NCBI RefSeq assembly: GCF_036924715.1
Contig: NZ_JAZHSB010000001.1
Coordinates: forward strand, 1,355,001 to 1,419,000
Reading direction: 5' to 3'
Source of the DNA: Bradyrhizobium sp. AZCC 1721
GTDB taxonomy: Bacteria > Pseudomonadota > Alphaproteobacteria > Rhizobiales > Xanthobacteraceae
DNA length: 64,000 nt
Numbering within the stretch: the stretch's first letter is position 1; the number at the start of each line of letters is the position of its first letter. The translations under genes were made by a program, and so were the position numbers. This document shows, one piece after another, positions 35,587 to 44,791 of the stretch. The notes beneath the pieces were generated by a model, which made no database searches, was not told the origin of the DNA, and saw nothing but the letters and a program-made list of their open reading frames with translations.

Positions 35587-36057
35587 ATGACTGAGATTGC
35601 GAAGGTCACCATCCGCCCCGCGCGCCGCGAGGACGTCGGCACCATCATCGCCATGCTGGCGGACGATCCGCTGGGCGGCGCGCGCGAGCGGATCGAAGAC
35701 CCACTGCCGCAATCCTATTTCACGGCCTTTGAACGGCTGCAGCACGACCCGAACATCTTTCTCGTCGTCGCCGAGGACGGCGAGGGCGCCGTGGTCGGTT
35801 GCCTGCAGCTATGCATTCTGCCGGGGCTGAGCTCGCAGGGCGCCTCGCGCGGCCTGATCGAGGATGTCCGCGTCGCCAGCCGCTGCCGCAACCGCGGCAT
35901 CGGCGAGCAGATGGTGCAGTGGGCGGTTGTGGAAGCGCGCGCCAGGGAATGCAGACTGGTCGAATTGCTGACGCATCACACCCGCGTCGATGCGCAGCGG
36001 TTTTACGAGCGGCTCGGCTTTGCGCGCAGCCATGTCGGCATGACCTTGCGATTTTGA
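35587..36057 (+). CDS. GNAT family N-acetyltransferase
   Basis: The 156-residue protein starts ITIRPARREDVGTI-like (KVTIRPARRED), the usual first strand and helix. LVVAEDGEGAVVGCLQL follows, and then motif A, IEDVRVASRCRNRGIGEQMVQWA, whose RCRNRGIG loop binds acetyl-CoA pyrophosphate. The end, RFYERLGFARSHVGM, carries the general-acid Tyr. It is close to the group of acetyltransferases that modify amino acids or antibiotics, substrate unknown. A GTG at 35566 overlapping the GST stop is an alternative start; the ATG at 35587 fits the family better. Confidence 0.88.
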   Translation: MTEIAKVTIRPARREDVGTIIAMLADDPLGGARERIEDPLPQSYFTAFERLQHDPNIFLVVAEDGEGAVVGCLQLCILPGLSSQGASRGLIEDVRVASRCRNRGIGEQMVQWAVVEARARECRLVELLTHHTRVDAQRFYERLGFARSHVGMTLRF

Positions 36058-36064
36058 TAGCCAT

Positions 36065-36140
36065 AGCGTTTTCGAGCGAAGCATGCCCTCGGACTTGATC
36101 AGGGGGTGGAATCCGGTTCGCGTAAAGAAAACGCGTCAGA
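36065..36140. repeat. GCGTTTTC...GAAAACGC dispersed repeat
   Basis: AGCGTTTTCGAGCGAAGC at the left and GTAAAGAAAACGCGTCAGA at the right, with GGAATCCGGTTCGC between. I recognise this as a common intergenic element in Bradyrhizobium and Rhodopseudomonas. It is the only structure in the 259-base gap before the next gene. Confidence 0.7.
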
Positions 36141-36316
36141 ATAAAGGTCAGCCAACCGCGGTTGAAGCGCGCTTGCGACGAATGCCTGAGGTAGTCGTCA
36201 CTGTGCGATCCGGTTAACAAGCGATAAACTACGCATGCGTCCGTGATTTTACGGACCGGGACGTCTCCGCTATGCCGGGCTCTCCCATGGGGCTGTGGGC
36301 AGCTTGGGGATTTCCA

Positions 36317-36511
36317 ATGAAAAAATATTCGATTGTCCGGATCGGAAGCGAATATGTCGTGCAGGCAGGGGACACCAGCATTTTGAAGGTCTCGAGCCGG
36401 CAAGAGGCCGCCAAACTGGTCACCGATGCCGCCGAACTTCTGCAGCAGGAGCCGGCTCCCTGCGCGAACGAGGAGCCATCAATCGAGCGTGAAGCGCCCG
36501 AAGCTTCTTGA
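36317..36511 (+). CDS. Small conserved hypothetical protein, 64 aa
   Basis: The ATG at 36317 has GGGGA eight bases upstream. The 64-residue product begins [19 protein letters not shown], two beta strands, and continues [19 protein letters not shown], an amphipathic helix, with a Glu/Pro-rich tail. This beta-beta-alpha layout, with the Arg-Gln-Glu-Ala-Ala helix, resembles small DUF2188-like proteins, but I cannot assign a family. It sits 80 bases before serC in the same direction; the serC leader RNA lies between them. Confidence 0.7.
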   Translation: MKKYSIVRIGSEYVVQAGDTSILKVSSRQEAAKLVTDAAELLQQEPAPCANEEPSIEREAPEAS

Positions 36512-36536
36512 CGATCGGGCCCGATTCCCCTAATGA

Positions 36537-36586
36537 CCGCGGCGGGACACCTCCCCCCAACGGGAGGCTTACTATCTGGAAGGGTA
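36537..36586 (+). ncRNA. Probable serC-motif leader RNA
   Basis: Between the small gene and serC lies GACCGCGGCGGGACACCTCC, then CCCCAACGGGAGG and CTTACTATCTGGAAGGG. CCTCCC pairs with GGGAGG around CCCAA, and GGAAGGG is the serC ribosome-binding site. This matches my memory of the serC RNA motif described upstream of serC in Rhizobiales. Its ligand, if any, is not known. Confidence 0.6.
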
Positions 36587-36591
36587 GATTC

Positions 36592-37764
36592 ATGACCGTA
36601 GCGAAGCCCGCTTCGCGGCCCAACGTGCCGCATTTTTCCTCCGGCCCTTGTGCCAAGCGCCCCGGCTGGAATCCCCAAAATCTCAAGGACGCAGCCCTCG
36701 GTCGCTCGCACCGCGCGAAGATCGGTAAAGCGCGGCTCAAGCTCGCGATCGATTTGACGCGCGAAGTGCTGGAAGTGCCGGCCGACTACAAGATCGGCAT
36801 CGTGCCGGCGTCCGATACTGGCGCGGTCGAAATGGCGTTGTGGTCGCTGCTCGGCGCGCGCCCCGTCACCACGATCGCCTGGGAATCCTTCGGCGAGGGC
36901 TGGGTCAGCGACATCGTCAAGGAATTGAAGCTCAAGGACGTCACCAAGCTGCACGCCGGCTATGGCGATCTTCCCGATTTGAGCAAGGCCGATCCGGCTT
37001 CCGACATCGTCTTCACCTGGAACGGCACGACCTCAGGCGTGCGCGTGCCGAACGCCGACTGGATCAGCGCGGACCGCCAAGGCCTCACGATTTGCGACGC
37101 GACGTCGGCTGCGTTCGCGCAAGCACTCGATTTCGCAAAGCTCGATGTGGTGACGTTCTCCTGGCAGAAGGCGCTGGGCGGCGAGGCCGCGCACGGCATG
37201 CTGATCCTCTCACCGCGCGCGGTGGAGCGGCTCGAGACCTACAAGCCGGCCTGGCCGCTGCCGAAGATTTTCCGCCTCACCAAAGGCGGCAAGCTCAACC
37301 AGGGCATCTTCGAGGGCGAGACCATCAACACGCCGTCGATGCTGTGCGTCGAGGACTATCTCGATGCCCTGAACTGGGCGAAATCGATCGGCGGCCTGAA
37401 AGCCCTGATCGCGCGCGCCGACGCCAACACCAAGGTGCTGTCGGAGTGGAAGGCGAAAACGCCGTGGATCGACTTCCTGGCCAAGGATGCGTCGATCCGC
37501 TCCAACACCTCGGTGTGCCTGAAGTTCATCGATCCCGCGATCACCTCGCTGACCGCCGACGCGCAGGCCGAGTTCTCCAAGAAGCTGGTTGCGCTGGTGG
37601 AGAAGGAAGCCGCCGGTTACGACTTCGCCTATTACCGCGATGCGCCCGCGGGCCTGCGGATCTGGTGCGGTGCCACGGTGGAGGCCTCCGACGTGGCGCT
37701 GCTGACGCAGTGGATCGACTGGGCGTTTGCCGAGACCAAGGCCGCGCTGCCGAAGGCGGCTTAA
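36592..37764 (+). CDS. serC: Phosphoserine aminotransferase
   Basis: This 390-residue PLP enzyme converts 3-phosphohydroxypyruvate and glutamate to phosphoserine, step two of serine synthesis; in many bacteria it also acts in pyridoxal synthesis. It starts [14 protein letters not shown], the alphaproteobacterial long form. The Schiff-base lysine is K193 in [29 protein letters not shown] contacts substrate, and [15 protein letters not shown] is the conserved dimer segment. A normal-length member of the class V fold. Its start has GGAAGGG within the leader RNA. serA follows after a 141-base gap filled by a repeat. Confidence 0.96.
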   Translation: MTVAKPASRPNVPHFSSGPCAKRPGWNPQNLKDAALGRSHRAKIGKARLKLAIDLTREVLEVPADYKIGIVPASDTGAVEMALWSLLGARPVTTIAWESFGEGWVSDIVKELKLKDVTKLHAGYGDLPDLSKADPASDIVFTWNGTTSGVRVPNADWISADRQGLTICDATSAAFAQALDFAKLDVVTFSWQKALGGEAAHGMLILSPRAVERLETYKPAWPLPKIFRLTKGGKLNQGIFEGETINTPSMLCVEDYLDALNWAKSIGGLKALIARADANTKVLSEWKAKTPWIDFLAKDASIRSNTSVCLKFIDPAITSLTADAQAEFSKKLVALVEKEAAGYDFAYYRDAPAGLRIWCGATVEASDVALLTQWIDWAFAETKAALPKAA

Positions 37765-37779
37765 CTCGTCTCCTTAGCC

Positions 37780-37878
37780 GTCGTCCCGGCCAAGCGAAGC
37801 GCGAGCCGGGACCCACAACCACAGCATGGAGTATGGGTCCCGGGTCTACGCGCCAAGAGGCGCTTCGGCCGGGACGAC
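37780..37878. repeat. GTCGTCCCGGCC inverted repeat, copy 4 (diverged)
   Basis: GTCGTCCCGGCCAAGCG at the left and CGCTTCGGCCGGGACGAC at the right, with GGGACCCACAACCAC in between. It separates serC from serA and could influence the ratio of their expression. Confidence 0.75.
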
Positions 37879-37905
37879 GATCGATTTCCTGAAGGAAACA
37901 TTCAG

Positions 37906-39495
37906 ATGTCCAAACCCAAAGTTCTCATTTCCGACGCGCTATCTCCCGCCGCCGTCCAGATCTTCAAAGATCGCGGCATCGAGGTCGACTTTCAGCCCAA
38001 TCTCGGCAAGGACAAGGACAAGCTCGCCGAGATCATCGGCAATTACGACGGCCTGGCGATCCGCTCCGCGACGAAGGCGACCGCGAAGATCATCGACAAG
38101 GCGAAGAAGCTCAAGGTGATCGGCCGCGCCGGCATCGGCGTCGACAACGTCGAGATTCCCGCGGCGACCGCCAAGGGCATCATCGTGATGAACACGCCGT
38201 TCGGCAATTCGATCACGACCGCTGAACACGCGATCACCTTGATGCTGGCGCTGGCGCGTGAAATTCCGCAGGCCGACGCCTCGACCCAGGCCGGCAAGTG
38301 GGAGAAGAACCGCTTCATGGGCGTCGAGATCACCGGCAAGACGTTAGGGGTGGTCGGCTGCGGCAACATCGGCTCGATCGCTGCCGACCGCGCGCTCGGC
38401 CTGAAAATGAAGGTGGTCGCGTTCGATCCGTTCCTGTCGCCGGAGCGCGCCAAGGATATCGGCGTCGAGAAGGTCGAGCTCGACGAACTGTTCAGGCGCG
38501 CCGACTTCATCACGCTGCACACGCCGCTGACCGAGAAGACCAGGAACATCATCGACGCGGCGGCGCTCGCGAAGATGAAGAAGGGCGTGCGCATCATCAA
38601 CTGCGCGCGCGGCGGTTTGGTCGACGAGCAGGCGTTGCTCGATGCGCTGAATTCCAAGCATGTCGCTGGCGCCGCCTTCGACGTCTTCGTCGAGGAGCCC
38701 GCCACCAAGAACGTGCTGTTCGGCCATCCCAACGTGATCTGTACGCCGCATCTCGGCGCCTCCACCACCGAAGCGCAGGAGAACGTCGCGCTGCAGGTCG
38801 CCGAGCAGATGTCGGACTATCTTCTCACCGGGGCGATCTCGAACGCGGTGAACTTCCCATCGATCACGGCGGAGGAAGCGCCGAAGCTGAAGCCGTTCAT
38901 CGAGCTCGCCGAAAAGCTCGGCTCGTTCGCGGGCCAGCTCACCGAGAGCGGCATCCTGAAGACGGAGATCACCTATGAGGGACACGTCGCCGAGATGAAG
39001 ATCAAGGCGATCACCTCGGCGGTGCTGTCGGGTCTGCTGCGCCCGATGCTGGGCGAGGTCAACGTGGTCTCCGCGCCGGTCGTCGCGAAGGAGCGCGGCA
39101 TGGTGGTCGACGAGATCGTACGGGCGGCGCAGAGCGATTACGAAAGCCTGATCACGGTGACCGTCACCACCGAACGGCAGGAGCGTTCCGTTTCCGGCAC
39201 CGTCTATCACGACGGCAAGCCGCGGCTGGTCGACATCAAGGGCATCCGGGTCGATGCCGAGTTCGGCAAGTCGATGATCTATGTCACCAACGAGGACAAG
39301 CCCGGCTTCATCGGCAGCTTCGCCAGCCTGCTCGGCGACGCCAAGATCAACATCGCCACCTTCCATCTCGGCCGCGTCAAGCAGGGCGGCGACGCCATCG
39401 CGCTGGTCGAGATCGACGGCCCCGTGCCGGCCGACGTGCTTGCCAAGGTGCAAGCGCTGCCGCAGGTGAAGCAGGCCAAGGCGCTGGCGTTTTAA
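37906..39495 (+). CDS. serA: D-3-phosphoglycerate dehydrogenase
   Basis: This 529-residue enzyme oxidises 3-phosphoglycerate to 3-phosphohydroxypyruvate with NAD, the committed step of serine synthesis. The substrate domain (1-100 and 280-320) surrounds the NAD Rossmann domain with GVVGCGNIG at 148-156. Catalytic residues are the Arg in NCARGGLVDE, the Glu in VFVEEP and the His in CTPHLGAST. An allosteric substrate-binding domain (about 330-450) and a C-terminal ACT domain (about 455-529, VTNEDKPGFIGSFASLLG) make it a long type I enzyme, likely to be feedback-inhibited by serine. AAGGAAA precedes the ATG. A GC hairpin follows at 39531-39555. Confidence 0.97.
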   Translation: MSKPKVLISDALSPAAVQIFKDRGIEVDFQPNLGKDKDKLAEIIGNYDGLAIRSATKATAKIIDKAKKLKVIGRAGIGVDNVEIPAATAKGIIVMNTPFGNSITTAEHAITLMLALAREIPQADASTQAGKWEKNRFMGVEITGKTLGVVGCGNIGSIAADRALGLKMKVVAFDPFLSPERAKDIGVEKVELDELFRRADFITLHTPLTEKTRNIIDAAALAKMKKGVRIINCARGGLVDEQALLDALNSKHVAGAAFDVFVEEPATKNVLFGHPNVICTPHLGASTTEAQENVALQVAEQMSDYLLTGAISNAVNFPSITAEEAPKLKPFIELAEKLGSFAGQLTESGILKTEITYEGHVAEMKIKAITSAVLSGLLRPMLGEVNVVSAPVVAKERGMVVDEIVRAAQSDYESLITVTVTTERQERSVSGTVYHDGKPRLVDIKGIRVDAEFGKSMIYVTNEDKPGFIGSFASLLGDAKINIATFHLGRVKQGGDAIALVEIDGPVPADVLAKVQALPQVKQAKALAF

Positions 39496-39530
39496 AGCGC
39501 GCATCCCCTTCCTTCTTCCGGGGAAGGTGC

Positions 39531-39555
39531 TTCGCCGCGGTGCTGCCGCGGCGAA
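39531..39555 (+). other. Perfect GC hairpin after serA
   Basis: TTCGCCGCGG and CCGCGGCGAA pair perfectly around TGCTG. There is no T-run, so it may be a transcript-stabilising end rather than a classical terminator. TTCCTTCTTCCGGGGAAGG just upstream forms a second small stem. Confidence 0.5.
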
Positions 39556-39655
39556 ATCCCGATCGAACCGATTGCTTCCTCGCCGCGTCTCATGACTGGG
39601 AGTGGTGGGCGTCGTTTGTCCGTCGCCATCCGGCGGGCGGTTCAGGAGGGTATCC

Positions 39656-41314
39656 ATGCGATTGATTGCGAACAGCTTTTTGACGACGAGCCTCGTCGTT
39701 CTGACGGCGCTTGCCGCCGGTGAGGCGCAGGCCGCCGACATCGCCGCGAGCTCGGCGGTCGACGCTGTCACCGTCTATCCCGACGGCGCCAGCGTAACGC
39801 GCCTCGTCACGCTCGATCTGCCGGCCGGCGAAAATTCCGCTGTTCTCAAGGATTTTCCGCTCACGCTCGACCCCACGTCGCTGCGGGTCGAGGGTGAGGC
39901 CGGCGCAAAGCTCACGATCGGCGCGATCGACGCCAGGCCGCCGCGCGCGGCGCCGCCGGTCAACTTGCCCGAACTCGACAAGCGCATCGAGGCGCTGAAG
40001 GACGAGCGCGTCAACCTGCAGGGCGCGATCGATGCGGCGAGAGCGCGGCGCAAATTCGCCGAGCGATTTGCGGATATCGCGCCGGTCGGGATCGGCGACA
40101 AGGGCGAGGCGCGGCCGGTATCTGAATGGCGCGCGGCCTTTGCCGCGGTCGGCGAGGAAGTTGCGAGCACTGAGGCCGCGATCCGCGATGCCGAACGCAA
40201 GCAGCGCGACCTCGACCGCGAAATCGCGCGCCTCGAGCAGGACAAGGCCCAGAAGCCGCCGAGCAAGCTGGAAGTGCGGATCGAGCTCGCGGCGGCTGCA
40301 GCGACCAAGGCGACGCTGCGGGTGACCTATGCGGTGCGCAGTGCGCGCTGGACGCCGCTCTATGATGCCCGTCTCGATACCGGCGCAAAAGACCGCAAGC
40401 CCGCGCTCGAACTGGTGCGCCGCGCCGAAATCACGCAGGCCACCGGCGAGGACTGGTCCAATGTCGCGCTCAGTGTCTCCACCGTGCGAACCGCGCGCGG
40501 CGGCAGCGCGCCCGAACTCAATCCGCTGATCGTGCAGTATCCGCAACCGCCGCGGCCTCAGGCGTCCGTCAGCGGTGCGATAGATAATAGGTTCCGCTCG
40601 GCGCAGGCGCCTGCCGCTAAGGTGGCGGAATCCCTCGCCGAACGTGCCGACGAACAGCAGGCCACGGCTGATGTCAGCGGCTTCCAGGTGGTGTTCAAAA
40701 TTCCCGGCCGCGTCAGCCTCGGTGCCAGCGAAGGCGCCAAGAGCCTGCGCGTCTCTAGCGTAACGCTCGCGCCCGATCTCGCGGTCCGCGCTGCACCGGT
40801 GAAGGACCCGACCGCGTTCCTCGAAGCGAACTTCAAGCAGAACGAGGACGCGCCGCTATTGCCGGGACGCGTCTCGATCTACCGCGACGGCGTCTTTGTC
40901 GGCCGCGGGCAGATGGCCGCCGCGGCCAAGGACGAGACCGTGCAGCTCGGCTTCGGCGCCGACGACAAGATCAAGATCGAACGCGCGGTTCTCAAGCGCA
41001 ACGAGGGATCGGCCGGCCTGATCGTGACGACCTCGAAGACCGATGAGCGCGCGTTCAAGACCGCCGTGCGCAACGGCCATGATTTCCCGATCCGGATTGC
41101 GATCGTGGACCAGTTGCCGGTCAGCGAGAATGAGGAGATCCAGGTCGAAATGCTGCCGTCCACGACGCCGCCGACCGCAAGCAACATCCGCGACAGACGC
41201 GGCGTGCTGGAATGGGCGTTCGAGGCCAAGCCGGGCGAGGTGAGGGATATCAACTTCGCGTGGCGCATACGCTGGCCCAAGGACAAGGGCGTGGTGATGG
41301 TGCCGGCGGGCTGA
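39656..41314 (+). CDS. Mucoidy inhibitor MuiA-family protein (DUF4139)
   Basis: The 552-residue protein has a signal peptide ending EAQAAD (about residue 23). An N-terminal DUF4140 domain begins AVTVYPDGASVTRL. A charged coiled-coil segment (about 100-205, ELDKRIEALKDERVNLQ onward) joins it to a C-terminal DUF4139 domain starting near 215 (LRVTYAVRSARWTPLYDARLD) and ending WRIRWPKDKGVVMVP. It is expected in the periplasm or attached to the envelope. The name comes from a mucoidy phenotype in enterics, and the biochemical role is unknown. GGAGGG with ideal spacing precedes the ATG. The gene is monocistronic, with repeats on both sides. Confidence 0.9.
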   Translation: MRLIANSFLTTSLVVLTALAAGEAQAADIAASSAVDAVTVYPDGASVTRLVTLDLPAGENSAVLKDFPLTLDPTSLRVEGEAGAKLTIGAIDARPPRAAPPVNLPELDKRIEALKDERVNLQGAIDAARARRKFAERFADIAPVGIGDKGEARPVSEWRAAFAAVGEEVASTEAAIRDAERKQRDLDREIARLEQDKAQKPPSKLEVRIELAAAAATKATLRVTYAVRSARWTPLYDARLDTGAKDRKPALELVRRAEITQATGEDWSNVALSVSTVRTARGGSAPELNPLIVQYPQPPRPQASVSGAIDNRFRSAQAPAAKVAESLAERADEQQATADVSGFQVVFKIPGRVSLGASEGAKSLRVSSVTLAPDLAVRAAPVKDPTAFLEANFKQNEDAPLLPGRVSIYRDGVFVGRGQMAAAAKDETVQLGFGADDKIKIERAVLKRNEGSAGLIVTTSKTDERAFKTAVRNGHDFPIRIAIVDQLPVSENEEIQVEMLPSTTPPTASNIRDRRGVLEWAFEAKPGEVRDINFAWRIRWPKDKGVVMVPAG

Positions 41315-41338
41315 GGCTGTCTGGCCGCGAAAGGGGCC

Positions 41339-41420
41339 GTCATTGCGAGCGAAGCGAAGCAATCCATATCTCCGCGCGGGGATAGATGGATTGCTTCGTC
41401 GCTTTTGCTCCTCGCAATGA
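41339..41420. repeat. GTCATTGCGAG palindromic repeat, copy 3
   Basis: GTCATTGCGAGCGAAGCGAA and GCAATCCAT face ATGGATTGCTTCGTCGC and CTCGCAATGA. It lies between convergent genes. Confidence 0.85.
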
Positions 41421-41435
41421 AGGGGAGGCTTCGTC

Positions 41436-42788
41436 TTACTTCGCCTTCAAGAATTCCGCCACCTCCAGCAGCACGAACTCGTTGTCGTCGGCCTTGTTGG
41501 GATCGCGGCTCGACGAGAATGGCAGATTGTTGTCGTTGCCAACGATGATGTGCGTCTCGTCGACGCGCTCGACGTTCTCGATGGTGAAGAACGGAAAGGT
41601 CAGCACGCCATCATTGAGCGGTTTGCGCGCCTTCTTGTCGGGATCCTTGATCTTCATCAGGTCGACATAGGCGACCTTGCGCACCGGCTTGCCGACATTG
41701 GCGTCGGAGAGCTCGATCTTGTAGACGCGCTTGAATTTGGCGAGGTCCGCAAAGCAGTTCTCGCCGCGCTGACCGGCCGGGCAGGCCTTGTCGGCGGTGC
41801 CTTCGCCATTGTCGCGCTCGATGATCAGGCCGTTTGAGGCGTTGATCATGTTGAAATCGCCGATGGCGTGGCCGTTCTGCTCGAACACATAGTGCCAATA
41901 GCGGCCGGTGAATTTCTCGGTCGCGACGTCGAATTCGAGGATCCGCGCGGCCTCCTTGCCGTCGACCTTTTCAAAGTCCTTCTTCTCGGCATCCCACAGC
42001 GGGCCCTCCAGCAGGCCATAGAGGAACTTGCCGTCCTTCGAGCCGGCAAAACCTTCATAGCCCTTGGAACGGCGGAGGTTGACGGTGGTGTAGCTCGCGC
42101 CTGGAGCGGCAGGCGACTGCACCGACCAATGATCGGGCGAGCGCACCGGCTTGCCGTCGGCGGTTGTTTCGAACACCGCCAGGACCTTGCCGGTCTTGTC
42201 GGCCTTCAGCACATAGGGCCCGAACTCGTCGCCGATCCAGAAGGTGTCGCCGATGATCTGAAAACCTTCGGTGTCGAAATCGGCGCCGGTAAGATAGCGC
42301 TTGGCGGTGTCCTCATGGAGGATGCGGAACGACACCTTCTTGTCGGGATCGTGCAGGAAGACGGTTTCCTGTCGCTCGATCTTGCCGCTCGCCCAGTCGA
42401 TCTTGTGCCGGTTCAGATACAGCATGGAGTCGGCCGAGTTGTAGCGCGAGCCCATGCCGTTGTCGGTGAGCACCCAGAACGAGCCGTCCGGCATCACCTT
42501 GATGCCGGAATGGCCCTGCAGCGGCTGGCCCTTGAACGGCAGCGAAACGCCGGTCGGGCGTTCGTAGGACTTGCCCATCACGGTGCCCGCGGCGTCGACG
42601 CGGCGGCCGGTGGTGTATTTGCCTGATGTCTTGAGATCGTCTGGCGCATCAGCGGGCGCGTCGATAAAGGTCTGCGCCGGCAGCACGGCGTGGCCCTTCA
42701 GCGTGGCGGGAAACTCGCCTTCACCTTGAGCGAAGGCGGCGCCGGCCAGAAACATGGACGCGACGGAGCAGAGCAATGACACGCGCAT
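41436..42788 (-). CDS. Exported esterase-like phytase-domain protein
   Basis: The 450-residue protein has a signal peptide (MRVSLLCSVASMFLAGAAFAQ). Its body matches the esterase-like-activity-of-phytase domain (PF13449 as I recall), a beta-propeller-like fold. Marks include GHSGIKVMPDGSFWVLTDNG, GADFDTEGFQIIGDTFWIGDEFGPYVL, GYEGFAGSKDGKFLYGLLEGPL and FPFFTIENVERVDETHIIVGNDNNLPFS. These acid-rich loops probably bind calcium. It is secreted to the periplasm or beyond and may hydrolyse phosphate esters, substrate unproven. The gene has its own leader; the downstream side is a repeat. Confidence 0.88.
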   Translation of the reverse strand: MRVSLLCSVASMFLAGAAFAQGEGEFPATLKGHAVLPAQTFIDAPADAPDDLKTSGKYTTGRRVDAAGTVMGKSYERPTGVSLPFKGQPLQGHSGIKVMPDGSFWVLTDNGMGSRYNSADSMLYLNRHKIDWASGKIERQETVFLHDPDKKVSFRILHEDTAKRYLTGADFDTEGFQIIGDTFWIGDEFGPYVLKADKTGKVLAVFETTADGKPVRSPDHWSVQSPAAPGASYTTVNLRRSKGYEGFAGSKDGKFLYGLLEGPLWDAEKKDFEKVDGKEAARILEFDVATEKFTGRYWHYVFEQNGHAIGDFNMINASNGLIIERDNGEGTADKACPAGQRGENCFADLAKFKRVYKIELSDANVGKPVRKVAYVDLMKIKDPDKKARKPLNDGVLTFPFFTIENVERVDETHIIVGNDNNLPFSSSRDPNKADDNEFVLLEVAEFLKAK

Positions 42789-42902
42789 GGCGGATCTCCT
42801 GTTGAATGGCGATGCGGTGTGTCTTGCGCAGCGGCTGTTACAACCGGCTGACAGTTTTGTGAAAGCCGCGTAACGGCGTTGGATAAGGCTGCGGTTTCGG
42901 TG

Positions 42903-43703
42903 TTACTGCGCCGCAGCCGGCCGCATGGTTTGCGGCAGCAGGAACGGCACGCCGGCGTCGGTATAGTCGATCTTCACGTCGACCTCAAAAATCCGGCGGA
43001 TGGTCTCGGCCGTGATCGCATCGCTGCGGCCGCCATCGACGGCGAGCTTACCCCGATGCAACAGCACGATGCGGTCGGCGAACCGCATGGCGAGATTGAG
43101 GTCATGCAGCACGGCGATAACGGCCGTGCCGTTCTGCGCGCGCCGCTTCGCCGTCTCCACCAGGTCGATCTGGTGGCGCATGTCGAGGCTCGAGGTCGGC
43201 TCGTCCAGCAGCAAGAGCCCCGGCCCATGCTGCGTCTCGCCGCAGGCGAGCTGCACCAGCACGCGGGCGAAATGCGCGCGCTGCTGTTCGCCGCCCGAGA
43301 GCGTCGGTAATTGCCGTTGGCTGAAATGCGCCAGATCGACCTCGCCGAGTGCCGCATCGACCAGCCGCTGCGCGGCGGCGCGGCCGGCGTCACCCGCGCC
43401 CATATGGACGATCTCCTCGACCGTGAACGGGAAGGTGACGTTGACATGCTGCGACAGCATCGCGCGGTGGAAGGCGAGAAGGCGCGGCGGATAGCTTTGG
43501 ATGTCGCGCTGCTTCAGGCTGATCTGGCCGCGCGTCGGGCGGAGATCGCCTGACAGCATCCGCAGCAGCGTCGATTTGCCGGCGCCGTTGGGGCCGACAA
43601 TCGCGACCATCTCGCCGGGGGCAACGCAAAGATCGATGCCATCGACCAGCGTGGCGCCGCCAACGACCATTGAAACCGACTGCGCTTCGAGAACGGCGGT
43701 CAT
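42903..43703 (-). CDS. hmuV: Heme ABC transporter ATPase HmuV
   Basis: The 266-residue ATP-binding subunit of the inner-membrane heme importer has Walker A GPNGAGKST (37-45), a Q-loop, signature LSGGEQQRAHFARVL, Walker B LLLLDEPTSSLD and the switch His in AVLHDLNLAMRFAD. It belongs to the FecE/BtuD group that pairs with FecCD-type permeases. Its ATG overlaps the hmuU stop as ATGA, so translation is coupled. The operon order hemP-hmuT-hmuU-hmuV and the family fit leave little doubt about function. Confidence 0.95.
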   Translation of the reverse strand: MTAVLEAQSVSMVVGGATLVDGIDLCVAPGEMVAIVGPNGAGKSTLLRMLSGDLRPTRGQISLKQRDIQSYPPRLLAFHRAMLSQHVNVTFPFTVEEIVHMGAGDAGRAAAQRLVDAALGEVDLAHFSQRQLPTLSGGEQQRAHFARVLVQLACGETQHGPGLLLLDEPTSSLDMRHQIDLVETAKRRAQNGTAVIAVLHDLNLAMRFADRIVLLHRGKLAVDGGRSDAITAETIRRIFEVDVKIDYTDAGVPFLLPQTMRPAAAQ

Positions 43704-44791
43704 AGCGAAACCAGCCCGCGCTGGCGGAGCAGCATCGCCAGAAAGAACGGCGCACCGATTGCTGCGGTCAGGATGCCGATCGGCATTTCCGCGGGCGCCA
43801 CGATGGTGCGGGCCAGCGTATCGGCGCCCACCAGCAGCACCGCGCCCAGCAGCATGGAAGCGGGTAACAGCAACCGGTGCGCCGGCCCGATCACCAGCCG
43901 CAACAGATGCGGCACCACGATGCCGATAAAGCCGACGACGCCGCAGACCGAAACGGCCACGCCCGTCATCGCCGACACCAGCACGATCGAAATCCGCTTC
44001 AGTCGTTCGACATCGACACCGCTATGGAACGCCTCGGCCTCGCCCAGCACCAGCACGTCGAGTCCACGCGCGATCGAGAGGCAGGCGATCGCGGCACATC
44101 CCAGCACCGGCGCCAGCGTGGCGAGCTTGGGCCAGGTCGCGCCACTCAGCGAGCCCAATAGCCAGAACGTGATGTCGCGCAACTGGCGATCGTCGGCGAT
44201 GAACACGAGAAGGCCGATGCCGGCATTGGCGATCGCGGCAATGGCAATGCCGGCCAGCAGGAAAATCGCGATCGACGTCCGCCCGGAGCGGCTCGCGATC
44301 GAATAAAGGATGACGGTGGTCGCGAGCGAACCGGCGAACGCCGCGATCGGCAGCAACTGATGCTGCATGAAGCGGAAGTTCTGGCCGATCTGGCTGTCGG
44401 TGAAGACGATCGCAGCCGCCGCCGCCAGCGCGCCGCCGGAAGAAACGCCGACCAGTGCGGGGTCGGCGAGGGGGTTGCGGAACAGCCCCTGCATGATGGC
44501 GCCCGATGCCGCGAGCAGCGCGCCGATCATCGCGGCCGCGCCGATCCGTGGAATCCGGATCGACCACAGCACGAGCTGGTCGCGCGCGAGGCTTGGACCC
44601 GCCCCAGCGTCACCCCACAGGCCGAGTGCGGCCGGCAGCCGCGCCAGCGGAATGCCGGCAGCGCCTACCGTCAGCGCGATCAGCGCCGCACCGGCCAGCG
44701 CGGCGAACAGGCAGATGAGAGTCAGCGAGGCGGGAGGGCGCAACGCGTATCCGCTGCGGCGCTTGGCGCTACCCTCGGTCAGAACGGTCAT
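43700..44791 (-). CDS. hmuU: Heme ABC transporter permease HmuU
   Basis: The 363-residue FecCD-family permease has about ten transmembrane helices. Typical marks are LWSIRIPRIGAAAMIGALLAASGAIMQGLFRNPLADPALVGVSSGGALAA, here split over helix 2-3 and its loop, the cytoplasmic coupling region ALAHSGVD-like (EAEAFHSGVDVERLKR), and GFIGIVVPHLLRLVIGPAHR. It forms a homodimer that carries heme from HmuT across the inner membrane. The ATG at 44791 overlaps the stop of hmuT by four bases; an open frame continues far upstream but only as a shadow of hmuT. Confidence 0.95.
   Translation of the reverse strand: MTVLTEGSAKRRSGYALRPPASLTLICLFAALAGAALIALTVGAAGIPLARLPAALGLWGDAGAGPSLARDQLVLWSIRIPRIGAAAMIGALLAASGAIMQGLFRNPLADPALVGVSSGGALAAAAAIVFTDSQIGQNFRFMQHQLLPIAAFAGSLATTVILYSIASRSGRTSIAIFLLAGIAIAAIANAGIGLLVFIADDRQLRDITFWLLGSLSGATWPKLATLAPVLGCAAIACLSIARGLDVLVLGEAEAFHSGVDVERLKRISIVLVSAMTGVAVSVCGVVGFIGIVVPHLLRLVIGPAHRLLLPASMLLGAVLLVGADTLARTIVAPAEMPIGILTAAIGAPFFLAMLLRQRGLVSL

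Noticed and set aside
38344-39771. 475-codon minus-strand frame opposite serA
   Set aside because: A shadow of serA: no domain, Arg/Asp/Leu-biased composition, no ribosome-binding site.
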